Assembly (NCBI GenBank): GCA_029287515.1
Contig: JARFQZ010000365.1
Location: 1 to 6,333 of the forward strand
Origin: Lysobacterales bacterium
GTDB lineage: Bacteria > Pseudomonadota > Gammaproteobacteria > Xanthomonadales > SZUA-36
Direction: 5' to 3'
DNA length: 6,333 bases
Below, in pieces: positions 1-5,838 of the stretch; the stretch's first letter is position 1; each line of letters begins with the position of its first letter. A program made the translations under genes and the position numbers. A model generated the notes under the pieces. It did not search any database. It saw nothing but the letters and a program-made list of their open reading frames with translations, and had not been told where the DNA came from.

Positions 1-402
1 CAGCAGGTTGTGCATGACGGTCGGGGAGGTCTCGAACATCCGGTCGAATACACTGGCGGACACTTCGAACAGCACTGAAGGCACCAGCGTTGTGACGGTG
101 GCATTGCGGGTTCGGCCCGTGATCAGGGACATTTCACCAAAATAGTCACCGGATTCGAGGTGGGCAAAAGCTACACCTTTCTGGGAAATGCTGACTTCAC
201 CGGAAGAGATGAAATACATCGATTCCGACTTGGTGTTTTCCACGCAGACGATTTCATCCTTATCAAAATCAATGACTTCGGTGTTTTTCCCGATACGGGC
301 AAGTTCGTCACCGGACAGGTTATCGAACAGGTTGAACAACCTCAGACGGGTGAAATCTTCAAGGAAGCTCCTTTCCCTTTTTTCCATTTTGCGCTTGCCC
401 AT
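1..402 (-). CDS. Cyclic nucleotide-binding domain protein (N-terminal part, runs off the window)
   Basis: Reading the minus strand from 402 gives 134 codons with no stop up to the window edge, so the gene is partial at its 3' end. Residues about 13-134 match the Crp/Fnr-type cyclic nucleotide-binding beta-roll: a Tyr-Phe-Ile-x-Ser-Gly-Glu-Val strand at 63-70 and a phosphate-binding cassette at 85-103 containing FGEMSLITGRTRNATV. The cassette keeps the key Glu90 and Arg99, but has Asn100 where many true cAMP binders have Ser or Ala, so the ligand is uncertain. The start is bounded by an in-frame TGA 15 bases upstream and supported by AAGGA (406-410), though the 3-base spacing is short; Met6 at 387 is an alternative. 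No DNA-binding helix or membrane segment is visible in this part. The full protein could be a regulator, a channel or an enzyme with an N-terminal sensor. It is divergent from the exported protein at 489. Confidence 0.85.
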   Translation of the reverse strand, partial: MGKRKMEKRERSFLEDFTRLRLFNLFDNLSGDELARIGKNTEVIDFDKDEIVCVENTKSESMYFISSGEVSISQKGVAFAHLESGDYFGEMSLITGRTRNATVTTLVPSVLFEVSASVFDRMFETSPTVMHNLL

Positions 403-488
403 CGGTCCTTGTGTTCACGCTGTGTTCATGGGTGCGGGGCTATAGTTTAGCTGTATCCGGACCTTTTGTGCGTGAAAAGGAGGTAATG
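403..488. promoter_or_regulatory. Divergent intergenic control region with direct repeat and -10-like box
   Basis: This 86-bp gap separates the cyclic nucleotide-binding gene (minus) from the exported protein gene (plus), so promoters for both probably lie in or near it. TATAGT at 441-446 matches the sigma70 -10 consensus at five of six positions for the plus gene. No good -35 lies at 16-18 bp. Instead there is an 8-bp direct repeat, TGTGTTCA, at 410-417 and 421-428. Its 11-bp period places both copies on one face of the helix. That geometry resembles sites for activators that replace a weak -35, such as OmpR/PhoB-family response regulators. The regulator is not identified. Confidence 0.4.
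477..483 (+). promoter_or_regulatory. Ribosome binding site deciding the start of the exported protein
   Basis: AAGGAGG is a near-perfect Shine-Dalgarno sequence. Two ATG codons follow in frame, at 486 and 489. The spacing is 2 bases to the first and 5 bases to the second, so 489 is the better start. The open frame extends upstream to a GTG at 411, but using that codon would put 26 extra residues in front of a clean signal peptide. Confidence 0.8.
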
Positions 489-2852
489 ATGACCAGACTG
501 ATCTCCCAGGTAATGTTGATTCTGTTCATGCTTCCAGCCGCCGTTTCCGTGTTCGGCCAGGGAGAAAGCTGGCCTCGCACCATTCCCCTGGGCCAGGGAT
601 CGATTACTGTGTATTCACCACAGGTCGATGAATTCGATGGAAAGACCATAAGCTTTCGGGCAGCGCTGGCCTACCGGGAGAAGCAAGATTCCGAACCGGT
701 ATTTGGCGCCGGCTGGTTTGAATCGCCGGTGACAACAGTGCGTGGGGAGGACGCAGTGCGCCCCACCGGTCTTGAAGTCTCCGAAATGCGATTCCCCGCC
801 GGAACCGGTGATATCAGGAATGACCTGGCGAAGGCCATGGAACGCGAATCGACCGCCGGTAACCTTGATATTTCCGTTGCTGAAATCGAGGCTTCACTCG
901 ACCAGACCCGCGCCGAATCGCTGGCGCTTGAGAAACTGAACACGAATCCGCCCCGAATCATCTACAGGGACCACCCCGCGCTACTGGTTAGCCTGGATGG
1001 CGAACCGGTGATTCGAAACATTGAGAACAGTCCGTACAAAGCAGTGATCAACACGCCCTATCCGCTGATCTCGGACGGCAATTACTACTACCTGAATGTT
1101 GCAAAAGACGTGTGGTACCGGGCAAGCGAAGCGACCGGCCCGTACCGTTTTGAAACCCGTCCGCCGGCGGGTGTCGCTGCCCTGGTGGATGATGAGGAAA
1201 ACATTGTTGAGCAGGCCGCAACGGATATCACCGCGGCCAATGCGCCGGAAATCGTGGTAAGCACGGAGCCGGCTGAACTTCTCGTTACCGAGGCTCCGGC
1301 CGCTTTCGTCCCGTTGGTGGACGATCTGCTGGTTCTGCAGAATTCAGATGACGATGTTTTCATGCACGTCAGCGAACAGAAGTTCTATATCGTACTGGCG
1401 GGGCGCTGGTATGAATCCGACGCTTTGAATGGGCCATGGAACTATCGGCAGGCTGATCAACTGCCTGCGGCCTTCGCCAATATTCCGGAAAATTCCAGCC
1501 AGGCGGATTCCCGGGTTTACGTGGCCGGAACGGACGAGGCGCGTGAAGCCGTCCTGGATGCCCAGGTTCCCCAGGCTGTCGCGGTAGAAAGGGGCGAAGT
1601 TGATATCGATGTGCAATACGATGGTGAGCCCAGTTTCGACGAAGTGGATGGCGCCGATCTGACCTATGCCAGTAATACGGGATCTACCGTCATCCTGGCT
1701 AACGGCATGTACTACCTGGTGGAGGACGGAGTCTGGTATGTCTCCTCGACGCCAAACGGTCCATGGCTGGTATCCGATCACCGTCCGCCGCAGGTGATTT
1801 CCATACAGCCCACTTCACCCGTTTACAACGTCAGGTATGTCTATGTCTACGACAGCACGCCGGACGTGGTTTACGTGGGTTACACACCGGGCTACATGGG
1901 CAGTTATGTCTATCACAACACGCTTTTCTACGGCTCTGGCTGGTACTACGCTCCCTGGGTTTCACCGTATTACTACTATCCCCGTCATGCCACCTGGGGA
2001 TTCAATGTCAGTTACAACTCGTGGAGCGGATGGAATTTCGGTCTGAGCTGGGGATGGGGCCCGTTCAGCTTCGGCTACTACAGCGGTGGTTACTGGCACC
2101 ATCACCATCACTGGCACCATCGGCATTATGGGCGCTGGGGTCCGGGAAGATATCGTCCCCGGCCATACCACAGGGGGCCTTACCGCCACCACCGGCCACG
2201 GGCGGAGCACTACGCACACCGTAATCTGTATCGTGACGACCGTCAGCGGGCGAGGGTTGCCGACACGCGTGACGTGATGCCCCGGCGCGCTGACCAGAAA
2301 GGGCGCAGCTATGACAAGCACAGCTTTCGGAACGGCAAGTATGCCGGGACCGGCGATGTGAAGAGACAGTCCATCAAAACGAAGGCGAATGTCCGTGATG
2401 CGAACGCCCGGGCAAGCAGAAAGCAACTGTGGGCGGACAATAAGGACACAGCCCGGCGCGACCCGGTCAAAACAGCTCGCAAGCAGGATGCCGTGCGGCG
2501 TAAATCACCTTCGGTCAAAAGCCGGAGCAAGCCGGTACAGCAGCGTTCACTGAAGACAGCTTCCGCACCGGTTCAGAAGCAAAGCAGGCAAAAGACGGTT
2601 AAGCCAGTCAGCAGGCAGCAACCAACGCAGAAATGGAGCAAACCACAGGTCGTTCAGAGGCAGAGCAAGCCGCAGGTCGCCCAGAGGCAGATCAGCAAGC
2701 AGCCGGTTCAGAAGCAATCCCGACCGGTTTCCGTGAAGCAGGCGCCTCGGAAGAGCTCCGGAAAGACCTATGCAGTACGTCAGGGTTCAAAAAGCAGCAG
2801 TGGATACCGGGTGAAATCAGCTTCTCGCGGCCAGAGAAGTTCCAGGCAATAA
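489..2852 (+). CDS. Exported modular protein: Tyr/Trp repeats, His-rich patch, basic tail
   Basis: This is a 787-residue protein. It begins with a signal peptide: Arg3, a hydrophobic core at about 8-22, and probable cleavage after VFG23. Residues about 24-445 hold three copies of a motif at 199-219, 299-317 and 408-426. Each has Phe/Tyr-Tyr, then Trp-Tyr seven or eight residues later, then Gly-Pro-Trp/Tyr with its Gly eight residues after that Trp. Residues 446-536 are very rich in Tyr, Gly and Trp. A His-rich patch follows at 537-546, with further His to about 577. The tail from about 578 to 787 is strongly basic (Lys, Arg, Gln, Ser) and low in complexity. I recall similar proteins being annotated 'carbohydrate-binding family V/XII', but that name is weak evidence of function. 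No catalytic motif is visible. The protein is probably periplasmic or surface-located; binding to a polyanion, wall polymer or metal is a guess. Confidence 0.85.
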   Translation: MTRLISQVMLILFMLPAAVSVFGQGESWPRTIPLGQGSITVYSPQVDEFDGKTISFRAALAYREKQDSEPVFGAGWFESPVTTVRGEDAVRPTGLEVSEMRFPAGTGDIRNDLAKAMERESTAGNLDISVAEIEASLDQTRAESLALEKLNTNPPRIIYRDHPALLVSLDGEPVIRNIENSPYKAVINTPYPLISDGNYYYLNVAKDVWYRASEATGPYRFETRPPAGVAALVDDEENIVEQAATDITAANAPEIVVSTEPAELLVTEAPAAFVPLVDDLLVLQNSDDDVFMHVSEQKFYIVLAGRWYESDALNGPWNYRQADQLPAAFANIPENSSQADSRVYVAGTDEAREAVLDAQVPQAVAVERGEVDIDVQYDGEPSFDEVDGADLTYASNTGSTVILANGMYYLVEDGVWYVSSTPNGPWLVSDHRPPQVISIQPTSPVYNVRYVYVYDSTPDVVYVGYTPGYMGSYVYHNTLFYGSGWYYAPWVSPYYYYPRHATWGFNVSYNSWSGWNFGLSWGWGPFSFGYYSGGYWHHHHHWHHRHYGRWGPGRYRPRPYHRGPYRHHRPRAEHYAHRNLYRDDRQRARVADTRDVMPRRADQKGRSYDKHSFRNGKYAGTGDVKRQSIKTKANVRDANARASRKQLWADNKDTARRDPVKTARKQDAVRRKSPSVKSRSKPVQQRSLKTASAPVQKQSRQKTVKPVSRQQPTQKWSKPQVVQRQSKPQVAQRQISKQPVQKQSRPVSVKQAPRKSSGKTYAVRQGSKSSSGYRVKSASRGQRSSRQ
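2637..2690 (+). repeat. 27-bp tandem repeat (two copies) in the basic tail
   Basis: Two adjacent 27-bp units encode SKPQVVQRQ (residues 717-725) and SKPQVAQRQ (726-734). The units differ at only a few bases and keep the reading frame. Looser relatives occur nearby, such as KQPVQKQSRP just downstream and APVQKQSRQ upstream. The tail therefore seems to have grown by duplication of a short basic Gln-rich unit. Confidence 0.75.
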
Positions 2853-2855
2853 AAA

Positions 2856-2905
2856 AGGGATCCCGTTCCGCAGGATTGCGGCAGCCGGGATCCCTCAGGA
2901 TTTTT
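2856..2905. terminator. Bidirectional intrinsic terminator between convergent genes
   Basis: AGGGATCCCG (2856-2865) pairs perfectly with CGGGATCCCT (2886-2895). An inner stem, CCGCA (2868-2872) with TGCGG (2877-2881), closes on a GGAT loop. On the plus strand a T5 run at 2901-2905 follows after a 5-base gap and would end the exported protein's transcript; the hairpin starts 4 bases after the stop codon. On the minus strand the stem runs straight into six T (the A-run at 2851-2856), a textbook terminator for transcripts arriving from the small gene at 2948-3160. Confidence 0.88.
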
Positions 2906-2947
2906 GTTCGGGTTTTTCTTGTTGGTCTGATTCTGTCGGAATATCCA

Positions 2948-3160
2948 TTACCAGGTACGCACCGTCCAGCCGCTTGAGCTATGGGTCAGGCCCCTGTTCA
3001 GCCCGCGCAGTCTGCCAGTACGCCTGGTCTTCGCTTCCGGCTTGACGAAGCTGCTGGCATTGGCCGCCGGCCGCTGGGTTTGAACGGTAGAAATGGGCTC
3101 TGACGATGCAAACTGTGACGTCATCTCCCGGTAACCATCTCGTAACATTTTCATTAACAT
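2948..3160 (-). CDS. Small basic hypothetical protein, 70 residues
   Basis: I do not recognise this protein. It starts MLMKML and ends in a tryptophan (GWTVRTW). It is rich in Arg, Ser and Thr, has few acidic residues and no cysteine, and shows no signal peptide or clear membrane segment. Three things support a real gene. AGGAG (3169-3173) sits 8 bases before the first ATG, the AT-rich region upstream can hold a promoter, and transcription in this direction runs into a hairpin followed at once by six T (2851-2895). Further in-frame ATGs at 3154 and 3148 are possible starts but have poorer spacing. The gene is divergent from the LysR regulator, a common arrangement for a regulated target. A non-coding transcript from the same unit is the main alternative. 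The function is unknown. Confidence 0.6.
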   Translation of the reverse strand: MLMKMLRDGYREMTSQFASSEPISTVQTQRPAANASSFVKPEAKTRRTGRLRGLNRGLTHSSSGWTVRTW

Positions 3161-3245
3161 TTGCTTATCTCCTATTTGTCATCAAGTAGTAACAATTTTT
3201 TGTTTGAAAAATATGCTCTAACTTATTAATTAACATCTTTTTCGG

Positions 3246-3274
3246 TTGACAATATAGGGACGAATCTGAATAAT
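3246..3274 (+). promoter_or_regulatory. Sigma70 promoter of the LysR-type regulator
   Basis: TTGACA at 3246-3251 is a perfect -35. After exactly 17 bp comes AATAAT (3269-3274), a five-of-six match to TATAAT. Transcription should start near 3281, giving a leader of about 40 bases before the ATG at 3322. Such a strong promoter in front of a regulator fits a gene held down by autorepression. Confidence 0.7.
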
Positions 3275-3296
3275 AACCAACGGTTTTTAATGGTTA
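3274..3296. promoter_or_regulatory. Candidate operator: TAACCA-N11-TGGTTA dyad over the -10 and start site
   Basis: TAACCA (3274-3279) and TGGTTA (3291-3296) are perfect inverted repeats separated by 11 bases. A shorter dyad, AACC-AAC-GGTT (3275-3285), overlaps the left arm. The element covers the end of the -10 and the predicted start site, where a bound dimer would block transcription. LysR family members often repress their own gene, so the adjacent regulator is the likeliest ligand, but this is inferred. Confidence 0.5.
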
Positions 3297-3300
3297 CAAG

Positions 3301-3315
3301 TTAAGTTTTTCTTAA
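3301..3315. promoter_or_regulatory. LysR-type T-N11-A box in the leader: TTAAG-N5-CTTAA
   Basis: TTAAG (3301-3305) and CTTAA (3311-3315) are inverted repeats around five T. T3302 and A3314 form the T-N11-A core typical of LysR-family sites. The centre lies about 23 bp, roughly two helical turns, from the centre of the upstream dyad, compatible with a tetramer contacting both. In RNA it could form only a weak hairpin. No clear Shine-Dalgarno sequence stands between it and the ATG. Confidence 0.45.
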
Positions 3316-3321
3316 TCAAAT

Positions 3322-4209
3322 ATGCCCACAGTCCCCCTTAATGCATTGCGCACTTTCGAAGCGGTCGCTAGCCGCCTGAGCTTCGCAAAAGGCGCCGAGG
3401 CCTTGAACGTCACTCCGGCCGCGGTGAGCTCTCAAATCCGGGCCCTGGAACAACGGTTGAACCAGCCTTTGTTCCGCCGGCACGGGCGCCAGATTTCCCT
3501 GACAGAAGCGGGCCAGAAATTGCTGCCCGGGGTTCAGCGAGGGCTGGCCGAATTGCGGCAGGCCGTGGAAGTCGTTAGCCAGGACCGCTCCGAGGGCGTT
3601 CTAAACGTCACCATGATGCCGTCGTTCCTGCAGAAATGGCTGATGCCCAGGCTGGCGAAGTTCTATAACGCAAAGCCGGAAATCGATGTGCGGATCAACG
3701 TGGATAACCTGCTGGTGGATTTCGATCAGAGTGACATGCATTCGGCGGTCAGGCTGGGACCCGGCAAGTGGAATGGACTCGAGTCCGTCAAGTTGATGGA
3801 CGACTGGATACTGCCGGTCTGCAGCAAGAAATTCCTGAAGCAAAAGGGACCGTTCAACTCAGTGGAGGATCTGCAGCAGCATGATTTCCTGTTTGCCCCC
3901 AGCGAAGTATGGGATCCCTGGTTTCGGAAGTATGGCGAAAGCAGCCGTGACGGTCGGTGGTCTTTGCTTAACGATTCGCTCAGTATCCTGATGGCTGCTG
4001 AGCAGAGCGAAGGAATTGCGCTAAGCCGCTGGTCGCTGGTCTCGCGCGATATCAACGCCGGCAGGCTGGTTCGCCCGGTTGAAGAGGTGGTCAAAGCGGA
4101 CTGGTCGCACTACTTCGTGGCGCCGCCGCAATATTTTAACCTCCCCAAAGTTGCCGATTTCAGGGACTGGCTGATCGCTCAATGTGACAGCTTCAAACCG
4201 CCGGAATGA
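3322..4209 (+). CDS. LysR-type transcriptional regulator, GcvA-like subgroup
   Basis: This is a 295-residue protein, the normal length for the family. The N-terminal winged helix-turn-helix is clear at residues 5-53: LNALRTFEAVA opens the domain, the recognition helix lies at about 31-43 (TPAAVSSQIRALE), and PLFRR closes the wing. A linker helix runs to about 85, followed by the periplasmic-binding-protein-like effector domain to the C-terminus. The opening resembles GcvA, AmpR and related regulators, but that subgroup has many ligands, so no role in glycine metabolism should be assumed. The ATG at 3322 matches the family N-terminus, although no good Shine-Dalgarno sequence precedes it. The gene has its own strong promoter with two candidate operator dyads. 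It is divergent from the small gene at 3160, its likeliest neighbouring target, and convergent with the lipoprotein gene, 19 bases away with no visible terminator. Confidence 0.93.
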   Translation: MPTVPLNALRTFEAVASRLSFAKGAEALNVTPAAVSSQIRALEQRLNQPLFRRHGRQISLTEAGQKLLPGVQRGLAELRQAVEVVSQDRSEGVLNVTMMPSFLQKWLMPRLAKFYNAKPEIDVRINVDNLLVDFDQSDMHSAVRLGPGKWNGLESVKLMDDWILPVCSKKFLKQKGPFNSVEDLQQHDFLFAPSEVWDPWFRKYGESSRDGRWSLLNDSLSILMAAEQSEGIALSRWSLVSRDINAGRLVRPVEEVVKADWSHYFVAPPQYFNLPKVADFRDWLIAQCDSFKPPE

Positions 4210-4228
4210 GGGCGGGCGACAAAACCAG

Positions 4229-5092
4229 CTAATCGTATGCTGGGGTTTCGCGTTCCTCCAGCAGGCGCTGAACCAGTGATCGAAAGTCTTCGATCTCATC
4301 ATCCAGGTGTTTTCGTTGTTTGTCGTTGAGCCGGTTAAGCACATCTGCAATCGCCTGTGACACGACACCCATGTTGTATTCGAGCAGCTCCTCGTACTGT
4401 TGCGAGCGCCGCAGCGTCCGGTTTGCATAGGCTTCCCTCACAGCATCCTCCCAGCCCGGTTTCCTCTGCAACAACGGCCCCAGGGTGTTGAGCCATTGCT
4501 CGTGATCTTCCAGCCAGACACCATCGAAACGTTGCAAAGACTCCGCCGCGCGCAGCAGGACAGCATCCTGTTCATCATTGAGGCGGCCGGTGAACCGCTC
4601 AAGAAACTCTTCCAGGTTGTCCTTGTTCTCTTCGATGTACTCCTCATCTGTCCTGCCCAGAAACTCCTCTTCATATTCACGGTGTTCCTCCCAGACGCTT
4701 TCCATGAACTCGGCCAACTGTTCATCGCTGAGGGTGGCGCCGAATTGCAGGGCGACAGACACCATGTTTTCTTCGACACGTTCCGCCGCGGCGATGATTT
4801 CGTCTGCCCAGGAGAGCACCTGCGCGGTGGTGACCTCCCCGGCAAGGTCCGCTTCTATCCGGTCGAGCAGCTCCAGGTATCGCTCGAGTTCCTCTTCACG
4901 GTGCCACTGCAGTACCGGCCCCAGCTGGCCCTGCAGCAGTTGTCTCTGCTGGCGGCTGAGATCGACATAGTCGTCCACGTACCACGGAATCAGCCAGTCC
5001 AGGTGATTGTACGTAAACGACATCGTGCAACCTGCCGCTAACAGGGTCAGCAGCAAGGCGGCAATCAGTTTTTTGGTCCAGCTGGTGATCAA
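4229..5092 (-). CDS. DUF6279-like outer-membrane lipoprotein (TTG start)
   Basis: This is a 287-residue protein with a lipoprotein signal: Lys7-Lys8, a hydrophobic core at 9-20, and the lipobox LAAGC with the lipidated Cys22. Residue 23 is Thr rather than Asp, which predicts outer-membrane sorting. The first stretch after the lipobox, YNHLDWLIPWYVDDYVDL (28-45), is what I recognise from the DUF6279 family. The rest is strongly acidic, rich in Glu, Leu and Arg, and predicted helical throughout, with likely coiled-coil segments. The start is TTG at 5090-5092, supported by AAGGA on the minus strand (5100-5104) at 7-base spacing. The next methionine, residue 24, lies after the lipobox and would lose the signal. 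The molecular function of this family is unknown to me. The gene is divergent from the ABC operon with only 32 bases between them, which hints at shared control. Confidence 0.85.
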   Translation of the reverse strand: MITSWTKKLIAALLLTLLAAGCTMSFTYNHLDWLIPWYVDDYVDLSRQQRQLLQGQLGPVLQWHREEELERYLELLDRIEADLAGEVTTAQVLSWADEIIAAAERVEENMVSVALQFGATLSDEQLAEFMESVWEEHREYEEEFLGRTDEEYIEENKDNLEEFLERFTGRLNDEQDAVLLRAAESLQRFDGVWLEDHEQWLNTLGPLLQRKPGWEDAVREAYANRTLRRSQQYEELLEYNMGVVSQAIADVLNRLNDKQRKHLDDEIEDFRSLVQRLLEERETPAYD

Positions 5093-5124
5093 TACCGTTT
5101 CCTTGTTGTTAGACTAGTGTTGCA

Positions 5125-5838
5125 ATGAGCATCCGCGAGTCACAGAACACGATCCAGGTCCGTCTCCAACAATTGACCCGGACATTCACCGAAGGATTAC
5201 AAAAGCACCTTGTTCTAGACAACGTCAGCGCCGATTTTGTTCAAGGACACTCGGTGGCGATTCGCGGGCGCAGCGGATCCGGCAAGTCCACCCTGCTGAA
5301 CCTGATCAGCGGAATCGACACACCCGACTCGGGACAGGTGGAGGTTGCAGGCCTCAGCCTGACAGCAATGAACGAGCGTGAGCGCACCCTGTTCCGGCGC
5401 AAGCACATTGGCTTCATTTACCAGTCTTTCAACCTGCTACCCACGCTGACCGTGGCCGACAACCTGCGGCTGGTGCTCGAACTCAATGCGGTGTCGAGGG
5501 AAGAATCAGAGCAGCGTATGCTGGATCTTCTCGATGCGGTGGGCCTTGCTGACCGTATGGGCAGTTATCCGGATATCTTGTCGGGCGGGGAACGGCAAAG
5601 AGTGGCGATTGCGCGTGCCCTTTGTCACCAGCCTTCTCTGATCCTGGCGGATGAACCCACAGGGAACCTTGATGACAGGACGGCCCAGGATGTCCTGGAC
5701 CTGCTGGACAAGCTGGTTCGGCAGGCTGGCCGCACGATGATCGTGGCCACACACAGCACTTCCGTGGCCGACTATTGCGACCAGGTGCTTGAATTACATG
5801 ACGGTAGGCTGGGGCCGGCGCAGGCAGGGCTCCCTTGA
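5125..5838 (+). CDS. ABC transporter ATP-binding protein, LolD/MacB/YbbA type
   Basis: This is a 237-residue nucleotide-binding subunit of the small class that pairs with FtsX-like permeases. All motifs are intact: Walker A GRSGSGKST (48-56), Q-loop Gln100 in YQSFNLLP, signature LSGGERQR (152-159), Walker B LILADEP (172-178) with catalytic Glu177, and switch His210. It acts on the cytoplasmic face of the inner membrane, driving a mechanotransmission-type permease rather than a classical import channel. The ATG at 5125 is the only sensible start, though its Shine-Dalgarno sequence is weak. The stop overlaps the permease start by one base (TGATG), so the two are translationally coupled. The family covers lipoprotein release (LolD), macrolide or peptide export (MacB), and YbbA or AttE-like systems; the sequence does not decide between them. 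Confidence 0.95.
   Translation: MSIRESQNTIQVRLQQLTRTFTEGLQKHLVLDNVSADFVQGHSVAIRGRSGSGKSTLLNLISGIDTPDSGQVEVAGLSLTAMNERERTLFRRKHIGFIYQSFNLLPTLTVADNLRLVLELNAVSREESEQRMLDLLDAVGLADRMGSYPDILSGGERQRVAIARALCHQPSLILADEPTGNLDDRTAQDVLDLLDKLVRQAGRTMIVATHSTSVADYCDQVLELHDGRLGPAQAGLP

Larger units (their letters stand above)
3161..3321. promoter_or_regulatory. AT-rich divergent control region between small gene and LysR gene
   Basis: This 161-bp gap is clearly more AT-rich than the flanking genes. It contains the small gene's ribosome binding site (3169-3173), an AACAA-N4-TTGTT dyad (3191-3204), a TTAATTAA palindrome (3226-3233), and the LysR promoter with two further dyads (3246-3315). A minus-strand promoter is only weakly visible: AAAATA on the plus strand at 3207-3212 reads TATTTT, with ATGTTA 17 bp upstream on the minus strand as a poor -35. 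Confidence 0.6.

Noticed and set aside
160..450. Plus-strand open frames of 85-96 codons near the left edge
   Set aside because: They are antisense to the cyclic nucleotide-binding domain, whose motifs are clear on the minus strand.
411..488. Longer form of the exported protein starting at GTG 411
   Set aside because: There is no ribosome binding site for it, and it would put 26 residues before an obvious signal peptide. AAGGAGG at 477-483 points to the ATG at 489.
1344..1781. 145-codon minus-strand open frame inside the exported protein gene
   Set aside because: It is a shadow of the real coding frame, with no ribosome binding site and no domain.
2097..2126. His run resembling an engineered tag or vector sequence
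   Set aside because: It is interrupted by Trp and Arg and sits in the middle of a naturally His/Tyr/Trp-rich region, with no vector-like flanks.
1962..2426. 154-codon minus-strand open frame rich in Val, Pro and Met
   Set aside because: Its odd composition follows from the complement of the Tyr/His/Arg-rich coding frame; nothing supports it independently.
2851..2905. GGGATCCC-containing inverted repeat as a cloning or mobile-element scar
   Set aside because: The repeats pair as a hairpin flanked by T-runs between two convergent genes, which is fully explained as a terminator.
4400..5041. 213-codon open frame on the plus strand opposite the lipoprotein
   Set aside because: It lies wholly antisense to a well-supported lipoprotein gene, has no clear start signal and shows no recognisable domain.
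5093..5124. A convincing sigma70 promoter for either gene in the 32-bp divergent gap
   Set aside because: TAGACT (5110-5115) is only a weak -10 match and has no -35 at suitable spacing. Nothing better was found on the other strand.
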